Source of the DNA: Candidatus Parabacteroides intestinavium
Lineage (GTDB): Bacteria; Bacteroidota; Bacteroidia; Bacteroidales; Tannerellaceae
Assembly: GCA_019118725.1 (NCBI GenBank)
Contig: DWYO01000037.1
Coordinates: forward strand, 1 to 23,832
Length of the DNA: 23,832 bases
Reading direction: 5' to 3'
Below the pieces are notes generated by a model. That model searched no databases, had not been told where the DNA came from, and saw nothing but the letters and a program-made list of their open reading frames with translations. The position numbers and the translations under genes were made by a program. Positions 13,584 through 20,468 of the stretch are shown here, in pieces; position 1 is the stretch's first letter; each line of letters starts with the position of its first letter.

Positions 13584-16292
13584 ATGTACAGAGGAATAGT
13601 GCTGTTCTTTATTTTCCTGAGCATGTCGATTGGTGCTTTTGCCCAAACACAGGAAAATGATACTGCGAAGGTTGAGCAACCGGCGGAGGTGCCGGTTATT
13701 TCTTACTCGTTGACTCCGAAGAAGTATTACATTGCGGATATCAAAGTCACGGGTATTAAGAATTATGAGGATTATGTGTTGATCAGTTTCTCCGGTTTAT
13801 CCAAAGGAGACCAGATTACTGTTCCTGGGCCTGAGATAACCTCGGCGGTAAAGGCATTCTGGCGTCATGGATTGTTCTCTGACGTAAAGATTCTGGCGAA
13901 TAAAATCGAAGGTGATTCGATCTGGCTGGAATACCAATTGAAGCAACGCCCGCGTATCTCGAATGTGAATTACCATGGAATCAAGAAAGGAGAACGAGAG
14001 GACTTGGAAGCTAAGCTGGGTTTAAGAAAAGGTTTCCAGATTACACCTAACGTGCTGGACCGTGCCAAGATTCTCATCCAAAAGTTCTTCGACGGGAAAG
14101 GATTTAAAAATGTCGATGTAAACATTCAGCAGAAAGATGATTTGGCACATGAAGGAGAAGTCATCTTAGATATTTACATAGACAAGCATGAGAAGACCAA
14201 GATTCATCGCATCTACTTCGATGGGAATTTAGCATTGAACGACCGGGAGTTGAAAAAGGCGATGAAGAAAACCAACGAAAAGTTCAGTTTGTTCAACGAC
14301 TGTAAGACCAGCATCCTCGAGATGTTCAGTACGAAGAAATTTACCACAGAGGAATATGAGAATGATAAAAAGAACATCATTGCCAAATACAACGAGAACG
14401 GTTATCGAGATGCTGTCCTCCTGGAAGATAGTGTAACCAACTACAATGAAAAGAAAGTAGATATTCACCTGAAAGTAGAAGAAGGACAAAAATACTACCT
14501 GAAAGATGTCCGCTTTGTGGGAAATACCAAATATCAATCGGATTACCTGTTAGCCTTGTTGGACATGAAGGCTGGTGATGTCTATAACCAGAAAAAGTTG
14601 GAAGAGCGCCTGACCTCGGACGAGGATGCCGTATCCAATGTCTATTTCAATAACGGTTACCTATTCTTTAATGCCAACCCGGTAGAAGTAGATGTTGATA
14701 ACGACTCGATCGCGTTGGAAATCCGCATCGTTGAGGGTCCGCAGGCTACAATCAATCGCGTTATCATCAATGGTAATGACCGGTTGTACGAGGATATCGT
14801 CCGCCGTGAATTACGAACCAAGCCGGGACAATTGTTCAGCCGTGAGGATTTGATGCGTTCTGTACGTGAAATTGCCCAGATGGGACATTTCGATCCGGAA
14901 AACATGAATCCGCGTCCTATTCCTGATCCAGACAATGGTACGGTTGATATCGAATACAACTTGGTATCCAAAGCGAACGACCAGATTGAGTTCTCCGCGG
15001 GTTGGGGACAAACCGGTGTCATTGGTAAATTAAGCTTGAAATTCACCAACTTCTCCATGAAGAACTTCCTGAACCCGAAATCCTATAAGGGAATTATCCC
15101 GCAGGGTGAAGGGCAAACGCTGACACTCTCCGGTCAGACCAACGGACGTTACTACCAGGCATACAGCATCTCCTTTATGGATCCGTGGTTCGGAGGCAAA
15201 CGTCCGAATACCTTGTCGGTAAGTGCTTATTTCTCGAAGCAGACCGATATCAGCAGCAATTACTTAAGTGATTTGTATAGTGGATACGGAAGCTACTACA
15301 ATCCTTATTATAGTGGCTATGGAGGTTATTATGGATCTTCTTATTATCCTTACGGATACGGATATGGGTACGGATACGATCCATACGGCAGTTATGAGCT
15401 GGCATTAGACCCGGATAAGTCAATTATCATGTTTGGCTTGTCGGCCGGTTACGGTAAGCGTCTGAACTGGCCGGATGACTATTTCCAATTCATGGCGACT
15501 TTGAACTATCAAGTCTATAAGATGCATGACTGGGATTACTTCTTGGTAAACAATGGTACGTGCCACAACATCAACTTAGAACTTTTGCTGCAACGTAACT
15601 CCATCGATAATCCGTTGTACACCCGTCATGGTTCACAGTTCTCCTTGTCGGTAGCGGCTACTCCTCCATTCTCTTTGTTTGACGGAAAGGATTACGCTTC
15701 AATGAGCGACCGAGATCCCGACAAATTCAAGATGATTGAGTATCATAAGTGGAAGTTCAAAGCCAAAGTATTTACACCATTGGCACCACTGACGGTAAAA
15801 CGCACACCGGTCTTGATGACTCGTGCTGAATTCGGATTTGTCGGATCCTACTCAAAAGACAAACGTACTCCGTTTGAAACTTTCTATATGGGAGGTGACG
15901 GTATGAGTGGTTACTCCAGCACGTATGCAACTGAGACTATCGGTTTGCGCGGTTACGAAAACGGTAGTATTGCAGGTAATGGTGGCTACAATTCGTACGG
16001 TTATGCATATACACGACTTTCGATGGAATTACGTTATCCGTTCATCCTAGAACCTTCATCTACGATTTACGGATTGGTATTTGTTGAAGCCGGTAATGCT
16101 TGGCGGGATATGAGCGATTACAATCCGTTCGACCTGAAACGCTCGGCTGGTGTAGGCGTCCGCATCTTCTTGCCGATGATCGGTTTGATGGGTATCGACT
16201 GGGCGTATGGTTTCGACACCGCCAATTACGGGAATGACCAGAACCAGCGAAGCGGAAGCCAATTCCACTTTGTTATTGGTCAGGAATTTTAA
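13584..16292 (+). CDS. bamA: Outer-membrane protein assembly factor BamA
   Basis: The product is 902 aa, longer than the roughly 800 aa of proteobacterial BamA. It inserts beta-barrel proteins into the outer membrane. A signal peptide (1-20, AFA before Q) precedes POTRA repeats (about 48-460, e.g. YYIADIKVTGIKNYED, KIHRIYFDGN, YYLKDVRFVGN, ATINRVIINGN) and a 16-strand Omp85 barrel (about 475-902). The loop-6 motif LRGYENGS (R789-G790-Y791) and a terminal aromatic (VIGQEF) that serves as beta-signal are present. Residues about 565-605 form a Tyr/Gly-rich insert (SGYGSYYNPYY and repeated YGYG) in the early barrel, probably a surface loop. The gene is third in the operon with the DUF6089 gene and uppS and is followed by a strong terminator. 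Confidence 0.95.
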   Translation: MYRGIVLFFIFLSMSIGAFAQTQENDTAKVEQPAEVPVISYSLTPKKYYIADIKVTGIKNYEDYVLISFSGLSKGDQITVPGPEITSAVKAFWRHGLFSDVKILANKIEGDSIWLEYQLKQRPRISNVNYHGIKKGEREDLEAKLGLRKGFQITPNVLDRAKILIQKFFDGKGFKNVDVNIQQKDDLAHEGEVILDIYIDKHEKTKIHRIYFDGNLALNDRELKKAMKKTNEKFSLFNDCKTSILEMFSTKKFTTEEYENDKKNIIAKYNENGYRDAVLLEDSVTNYNEKKVDIHLKVEEGQKYYLKDVRFVGNTKYQSDYLLALLDMKAGDVYNQKKLEERLTSDEDAVSNVYFNNGYLFFNANPVEVDVDNDSIALEIRIVEGPQATINRVIINGNDRLYEDIVRRELRTKPGQLFSREDLMRSVREIAQMGHFDPENMNPRPIPDPDNGTVDIEYNLVSKANDQIEFSAGWGQTGVIGKLSLKFTNFSMKNFLNPKSYKGIIPQGEGQTLTLSGQTNGRYYQAYSISFMDPWFGGKRPNTLSVSAYFSKQTDISSNYLSDLYSGYGSYYNPYYSGYGGYYGSSYYPYGYGYGYGYDPYGSYELALDPDKSIIMFGLSAGYGKRLNWPDDYFQFMATLNYQVYKMHDWDYFLVNNGTCHNINLELLLQRNSIDNPLYTRHGSQFSLSVAATPPFSLFDGKDYASMSDRDPDKFKMIEYHKWKFKAKVFTPLAPLTVKRTPVLMTRAEFGFVGSYSKDKRTPFETFYMGGDGMSGYSSTYATETIGLRGYENGSIAGNGGYNSYGYAYTRLSMELRYPFILEPSSTIYGLVFVEAGNAWRDMSDYNPFDLKRSAGVGVRIFLPMIGLMGIDWAYGFDTANYGNDQNQRSGSQFHFVIGQEF

Positions 16293-16321
16293 TAATTATA
16301 TTTTTCATACAAACACAAATG

Positions 16322-16352
16322 GGTGGCAGGCCTTGCGCTTGCCGCCTTTTTT
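16322..16352 (+). terminator. Intrinsic terminator after bamA
   Basis: A 10-bp stem GGTGGCAGGC / GCTTGCCGCC (two G-U pairs) with loop CTTGC is followed directly by six T. It lies 29 nt after the bamA stop. Confidence 0.9.
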
Positions 16353-16477
16353 ATGTATAATGCTAATACCAAAGATCGGTCTGAGAAGCGTTAATATATA
16401 GGCATATAAAGATTAAAAGATAAACCGAGAAACATCGTACCCCAATAGGTACGAGAAAAAAACGGTTGGGAAGGAAT

Positions 16478-16523
16478 GATTGTTAATTGTTAATTATCAA
16501 TTGTTAATTGTTAATTGATAACA
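16478..16523. repeat. AT-rich TTAATTG repeat tract with inverted symmetry
   Basis: Four near-perfect copies of TGTTAAT/TTAATTG spaced by 7 nt are interrupted by TATCAATTG. TATCAATT (16495-16502) and AATTGATA (16513-16520) are inverted around a 10-nt centre. The tract lies 20 nt before the -7 box of the first Skp gene, where it could act as an AT-rich upstream element, a protein-binding site, or simply be a Bacteroidota intergenic simple repeat. Confidence 0.7.
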
Positions 16524-16542
16524 GCTTGTTCCCAAATATTTC

Positions 16543-16550
16543 TACATTTG
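16543..16550 (+). promoter_or_regulatory. -7 box of the first Skp/OmpH gene
   Basis: TACATTTG fits TAnnTTTG, 34 nt before ATG 16585. Candidate -33 TTGs lie at 16526-16528 (14-nt spacer) and 16515-16517 (25-nt spacer); neither has the standard distance. Confidence 0.6.
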
Positions 16551-16584
16551 CAATCTATAGTTCTGAATTTAAATTACAGGAAGT

Positions 16585-17100
16585 ATGAAAAGAATGTTTT
16601 TGATAAGCTGCTTATTAGCGGTATGCGCATGGGCAGGGAACGCACAGAAATATGCGTTGATCGATATGGAATATATCCTGAAGAATATTCCCGCTTATGA
16701 GATGACCAACGAGCAACTCAGTCAGGTATCCAAGAAGTGGCAAAACGAGGTAGAAGCATTGCAGCAGGAGGCACAGAATATGTACAAGACCTATCAGAGC
16801 GACTTGGTGTTCCTCTCAGCCGAAATGAAAAGCCAGCGTGAAGAAGAAATCGTAAAAAAAGAACAAGAAGCGCAAGACCTGAAACGGAAATATTTCGGAG
16901 CAGACGGTGAACTCTACAAGAAGCGTGCCAGCCTGATGAAGCCGATACAAGACGAAATTTATAATGCCGTCAAAGAGATCGCAGAAGACAAAGGTTACCA
17001 GATAGTAGTGGATCGCGCCTCAGCCATGAGCATTATTTTCGCTTCACCTAAAATAGATATTAGCAATGAAGTGCTTGCAAAGTTAGGATATTCCAAATAA
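16585..17100 (+). CDS. Periplasmic chaperone, Skp/OmpH family (first copy)
   Basis: The product is 171 aa. Skp trimers hold unfolded outer-membrane proteins in the periplasm and hand them to BamA. Signal peptide 1-20 (GNA before QKYA) is followed by a first strand KYALIDMEYIL, two long charged coiled-coil arms (about 45-130, heptad-like, rich in E/K/Q) and a return to the head (KGYQIVVDRASAM, then ISNEVLAKLGY), the standard Skp layout. Two Cys in the signal (C9, C14) do not form a lipobox. It has its own -7 box and is separated from bamA by a terminator, so it can be expressed independently. The second copy follows 69 nt downstream. Confidence 0.92.
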   Translation: MKRMFLISCLLAVCAWAGNAQKYALIDMEYILKNIPAYEMTNEQLSQVSKKWQNEVEALQQEAQNMYKTYQSDLVFLSAEMKSQREEEIVKKEQEAQDLKRKYFGADGELYKKRASLMKPIQDEIYNAVKEIAEDKGYQIVVDRASAMSIIFASPKIDISNEVLAKLGYSK

Positions 17101-17106
17101 ATAGCG

Positions 17107-17114
17107 TACATTTG
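17107..17114 (+). promoter_or_regulatory. -7 box of the second Skp/OmpH gene
   Basis: TACATTTG begins 6 nt after the first copy's stop and is identical to the box before the first copy (16543-16550). It gives a leader of about 50 nt. No good -33 is seen. Confidence 0.55.
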
Positions 17115-17169
17115 CGGAGTTTTTACAAAGCGGATAAACGAATAATTAATAACAATCATAAACAAGAAA

Positions 17170-17673
17170 ATGAGAAAACTTATTGCTTTATTATTGGTGC
17201 TCCTGCCATTCGTAGGCGCAGCAAATGCTCAGGAGGCTAAAATTGCTTTTGTTAATACGCAGGAAGTATTTATGGCTCTGCCGGAAGTAGCAGACATGCG
17301 GAAACAGATTGACGACCTGAATGCCAATTACCAAAAAGAATTGGAAACGATGCAGAACGAATTCCAAAAGAAGTATTCAGATTTCATCGCACAACAGGAT
17401 TCTTTGACTGAAAACATCAAAGTAAGAAGAATGCAGGAAGTAGAAGATTTGAGACAACGTATGGACAACTTCGTACAGGTCGCACAACAGGATGTCAATA
17501 AAAAGCAGCAAGAACTGATTGCTCCTATCCAGCAAAAAATGGCTGACGCTATCAAGGCCGTAGGCACCGAGCAGGGATATACGTACATTATTGACCCGCA
17601 AGTATTGCTCTATACCGGTCCTAATGCTATTGACGCAACTCCGTTCGTAAAAACAAAATTAGGTTTGCAATAA
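17170..17673 (+). CDS. Periplasmic chaperone, Skp/OmpH family (second copy)
   Basis: The product is 167 aa. Signal peptide 1-20 (ANA before QEAK) leads into AKIAFVNTQEVFMALPE, a coiled-coil pair (about 40-130) and the head strand GYTYIIDPQVLLY, ending TPFVKTKLGL. It is a paralogue of the preceding gene with the same architecture but clearly diverged sequence, so the duplication is old; the pair may differ in clients or form mixed trimers. ATG 17170 is the only start that gives the signal peptide. A strong terminator (17698-17736) follows the stop by 24 nt. Confidence 0.92.
   Translation: MRKLIALLLVLLPFVGAANAQEAKIAFVNTQEVFMALPEVADMRKQIDDLNANYQKELETMQNEFQKKYSDFIAQQDSLTENIKVRRMQEVEDLRQRMDNFVQVAQQDVNKKQQELIAPIQQKMADAIKAVGTEQGYTYIIDPQVLLYTGPNAIDATPFVKTKLGLQ
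17660..17667 (+). promoter_or_regulatory. Possible -7 box upstream of the murI leader
   Basis: TAGGTTTG fits TAnnTTTG, but it lies inside the 3' end of the second Skp gene, with the nearest TTG (17630-17632) 27 nt upstream. If used, the transcript would carry the terminator hairpin (17698-17736) in its leader before murI. Confidence 0.25.
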
Positions 17674-17697
17674 CTTATTGGATGATTAATAAAAAGG

Positions 17698-17736
17698 AAA
17701 GAGGGATGCGTCCTAACGGCGCATCCTCTTTTTTTT
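17698..17736 (+). terminator. Intrinsic terminator between the second Skp gene and murI
   Basis: AAAGAGGGATGCG pairs with CGCATCCTCTTT (12 pairs with a single bulged G) around a 9-nt loop. A run of eight T (17729-17736) overlaps and follows the stem. It is strong by sequence and ends 7 nt before the murI start codon. Confidence 0.9.
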
Positions 17737-17743
17737 CAAAAAG

Positions 17744-18583
17744 ATGAACAGCTATTCAAAACAGGCGGGAGCCATCGGGATATTCGATTCCGGATACGGA
17801 GGACTGACCGTATTCGACAAGATACATACCCTGATGCCGCAATATGATTATATCTACTTGGGGGATAATGCCCGTGCGCCATATGGGCCACGCTCATTCG
17901 AAGTTGTCTACCGATTCACACGTCAGGCCGTCATGAAACTATTTGAGCAGGGATGCCAATTGGTAATTCTGGCCTGCAATACCGCATCGGCAAAAGCGCT
18001 ACGCTCCATCCAGCAACGGGATTTGCCTGAATGGGATCCGGAACGACGCGTGTTAGGTGTTATCCGTCCAACGGTCGAACTGATGGATCAACTCAGCCAT
18101 ACCAAGCATGTGGGCATCGTAGGTACGACGGGTACCATATCATCCGGCTCCTATCAGATTGAATTAGCCAAGATGTTTCCTCATATCCAAGTCACCGCCG
18201 AGGCTTGCCCGATGTGGGTACCGCTGGTTGAAAACAATGAGACAGATTCTCCCGGAGCCGATTACTTCATAAAGCGCCACCTGGAACATCTCTTTGCACA
18301 AGACAGCCAGATTGACACCCTGATTTTAGGATGCACACATTATCCTTTACTTTTAAACAAAATCCGGCATTACGTTCCACAAGGAGTTACCCTGCTTCCA
18401 CAGGGCGAATATGTAGCCCAAAGCTTATCGGATTATTTGCACCGACATCCTGAAATGGATGCCAAGCTGACCCAACAGGGCACATGCCGATTCCTGACGA
18501 CCGAATCAGCCGACAAATTTTCAGAAACGGCTTCTCTCTTCCTAAGCCATCCTATCACCGTGGAACAGGTAACCATAGACTGA
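17744..18583 (+). CDS. murI: Glutamate racemase
   Basis: The product is 279 aa. It converts L-glutamate to D-glutamate for peptidoglycan stem peptides in the cytoplasm, using two opposing cysteines. The visible motifs are IGIFDSGYGGLTV, LGDNARAPYG, the first catalytic Cys C78 in ACNTASA and the second C197 in LGCTHYPLL. Length is normal. ATG 17744 is only 8 nt past the T-run of a strong terminator, and no standard promoter is seen between them, so expression must rely on readthrough, a promoter upstream of the hairpin, or a non-consensus start site. It is convergent with the YccF gene, 15 nt apart. Last member of the envelope cluster. Confidence 0.96.
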   Translation: MNSYSKQAGAIGIFDSGYGGLTVFDKIHTLMPQYDYIYLGDNARAPYGPRSFEVVYRFTRQAVMKLFEQGCQLVILACNTASAKALRSIQQRDLPEWDPERRVLGVIRPTVELMDQLSHTKHVGIVGTTGTISSGSYQIELAKMFPHIQVTAEACPMWVPLVENNETDSPGADYFIKRHLEHLFAQDSQIDTLILGCTHYPLLLNKIRHYVPQGVTLLPQGEYVAQSLSDYLHRHPEMDAKLTQQGTCRFLTTESADKFSETASLFLSHPITVEQVTID

Positions 18584-18598
18584 CTCCACAGAAAGGAT

Positions 18599-18979
18599 TC
18601 AGCTCCATACAACATCTTTTCCAAACGGAGTCAGTGCCAGTCCTGCCATTTTAAAATGTTGCTTCCCGAACGGTATGCCAATAATGGTTATGCAAAGCAA
18701 CAGCCCGAAACAGAAATGGGTAACACAAATCCAAAAACCTCCGACAAATATCCAGATAATATTCATCAGCAAAGAAAGACATCCGCTGGATCCTCCGTTA
18801 TCCACCACGGTCCGCCCGAAAGGCCACAAAGCCAAGATTGCCAACTTCAGTGTTTGCAAACCGAAAGGAATGCCGATAATGGTGATCATCAACACAAGGC
18901 TGGCAAAAATGTATTCAACGGCAGTCAAAAGACCTCCGAAAACCAACCAGATAAGATTACCAAGAATTTTCATATGCAT
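18599..18979 (-). CDS. YccF-domain inner-membrane protein
   Basis: The product is 126 aa and made almost wholly of two copies of the YccF domain (PF03733). Copy 1 (about 5-58) has LGNLIWLVFGG and IIGIPFGLQTLKLA, closing in WPFGRTVV; copy 2 (about 70-124) has MNIIWIFVGGF and IIGIPFGKQHFKMA, closing in TPFGKDVV. Hydrophobic segments suggest a small integral membrane protein of about four helices. Function in the family is unknown. The start may be the ATG at 18979 or the next in-frame ATG at 18973 (MKILGN), which looks more usual. It lies 51 nt after the M23 gene on the same strand and may be cotranscribed; an ATATTTTG just upstream is a near-miss -7 box. Confidence 0.9.
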   Translation of the reverse strand: MHMKILGNLIWLVFGGLLTAVEYIFASLVLMITIIGIPFGLQTLKLAILALWPFGRTVVDNGGSSGCLSLLMNIIWIFVGGFWICVTHFCFGLLLCITIIGIPFGKQHFKMAGLALTPFGKDVVWS

Positions 18980-19030
18980 TATTTTTTAGTTGACAAAATA
19001 TGAGTTTACAAGAAGACAAGTTGGCAAGCC

Positions 19031-20356
19031 TCATTCCTTATCCCCTTGTTTGCTGGTCAACGAGGTAACTTGTTTGCCGGTCAACTCGTCCACTATATTA
19101 ATAATTGTATCTTTATACTGCCTATGCAGACTGTCCAGCTCCATCAGATAACGCTTACTGATGAACAAGAAGCTATCTTTCAATTCCGGGCGAATCGGTT
19201 TGGATGGCGGAGCCTCCATCGCCAACGGATTAATAGCCTGTCCGTTTTTATAAACTCGAAAATCGAGGTGAGGGCCAGTTGAAAGCCCGGTAGAACCGAC
19301 ATACCCGATAACCTCACCCTGCTGGACATGCTGTCCGACCGACAATCCTTGAGCATAACGGCTCAAGTGCATATAGGAAGTCGTGTACATCGAATTATGC
19401 TTGATCTTCACGGTGTTGCCACCGCCCCCAGCCCAACCTTTGGAAATAACGGTCCCAGCCCCGATCGTTTTTACCGGCGTACCGGTTGGAGCTGCATAAT
19501 CTACGCCATGATGTGCACGATAACGTTTCAAGATCGGATGAAAACGCGCATTACTGAAACGGGATGTAATCCGGAAAAAGTCTAAGGGAGCTTTCAAAAA
19601 CGCCTTGCGCAGGCTGTTTCCTTCCGTATCAAAAAACTCGAAAATGCTGTCTTGTGTAAAAGGTATTGCCGTAAAAGTCTTATCCTGATGCGTAAAAATG
19701 GCGACGTCTACCGAAGTGATATCCAGCGAAGTCGTATCATCAATATAGGCTTCATTATAAATCACCTGAAATGAATCGCCCACCTTGATATCGAAGAAGT
19801 CGATTTGCCAAGCATACACATCCGAAATTTTCAAGGCGAGCAGCGGTGAGGCTCCGCTTTCCGCAATAACATTCCAAAGAGACGAGTTAATTGTTCCTTC
19901 AATATACTTGCGTTTCAACGTGACCTCTTTCTCATATTCGAAAGCCCGGATGGTATCACTGGTCAGATCAATTATGGCATAATCAGTCAGCGATTTGGCA
20001 AAAGCGATATACCGGATGGTCTGTAACGTATCCATCGTAGTCAATGTACAGTAATGCATCCCCGCCCGGATTTTAGTCGGATCAAGCACATGCGCCGAAG
20101 CCCGGCTGATACTGTCTGCCTTCATAGCCGAAAAGCCCAGTCCCGCAAAAATCGAAGCCGGATTATCGCCCGGATTAATCGTAAAGCGGTTAAGATTCAT
20201 CGAGTCGATACAAATTCCATACTCATAAACATGAGGAATAGTATCAACGGGCTCACACGCTACCTCTTCCTGCTGCTTCTTAGGTTGGCAACTATCCAGG
20301 CTTATCCACAAAAACAGTCCGGCAAATGCGGACAATAAGGAGATATATTTATTCAT
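19031..20356 (-). CDS. M23-family peptidoglycan endopeptidase lipoprotein (MepM/Csd3-like)
   Basis: The product is 441 aa. Such enzymes cut peptide cross-links in peptidoglycan. A lipoprotein signal with lipobox LDSC (C23) anchors it. An N-terminal OapA/LysM-like domain (about 55-105; FTINPGDNPASIFAGLGFS) and a Csd3-like second domain (about 130-230; YIEGTINSSLW, IDFFDIKVGDSFQV) precede the LytM domain (about 265-380). Metal and catalytic residues: H282 and D286 in HHGVD, H330 in YMHLS. The usual HxH motif reads H363-L-D365 (GPHLDFRV), so the second His, normally a zinc ligand, is Asp. A C-terminal tail of about 60 residues is extra and partly helical. It has a good promoter on the minus strand and faces the MATE gene. 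Confidence 0.92.
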   Translation of the reverse strand: MNKYISLLSAFAGLFLWISLDSCQPKKQQEEVACEPVDTIPHVYEYGICIDSMNLNRFTINPGDNPASIFAGLGFSAMKADSISRASAHVLDPTKIRAGMHYCTLTTMDTLQTIRYIAFAKSLTDYAIIDLTSDTIRAFEYEKEVTLKRKYIEGTINSSLWNVIAESGASPLLALKISDVYAWQIDFFDIKVGDSFQVIYNEAYIDDTTSLDITSVDVAIFTHQDKTFTAIPFTQDSIFEFFDTEGNSLRKAFLKAPLDFFRITSRFSNARFHPILKRYRAHHGVDYAAPTGTPVKTIGAGTVISKGWAGGGGNTVKIKHNSMYTTSYMHLSRYAQGLSVGQHVQQGEVIGYVGSTGLSTGPHLDFRVYKNGQAINPLAMEAPPSKPIRPELKDSFLFISKRYLMELDSLHRQYKDTIINIVDELTGKQVTSLTSKQGDKE

Positions 20357-20392
20357 ATTTGACAGATATCAACTAATTTACATTTAGGTGAG

Positions 20393-20423
20393 CAAATATA
20401 CGGAAATAAAGATAACCGAACAA
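20393..20423 (-). promoter_or_regulatory. Promoter of the M23 lipoprotein gene
   Basis: On the minus strand the -7 is TATATTTG (20393-20400) and the -33 is TTG (20421-20423), with a 20-nt spacer, a full match to the Bacteroidota pattern. The -33 lies just 9 nt upstream of the opposing -7 box at 20433-20440. Confidence 0.75.
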
Positions 20424-20432
20424 TCTAATTTG

Positions 20433-20440
20433 TACCTTTG
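20433..20440 (+). promoter_or_regulatory. -7 box of the MATE transporter gene
   Basis: TACCTTTG fits TAnnTTTG, 28 nt before ATG 20469. Its upstream DNA is occupied by the divergent M23 promoter, and no clear -33 TTG is present. Confidence 0.6.
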
Positions 20441-20468
20441 CGCGCTAAATTTCTAAAACAGACTGTCT

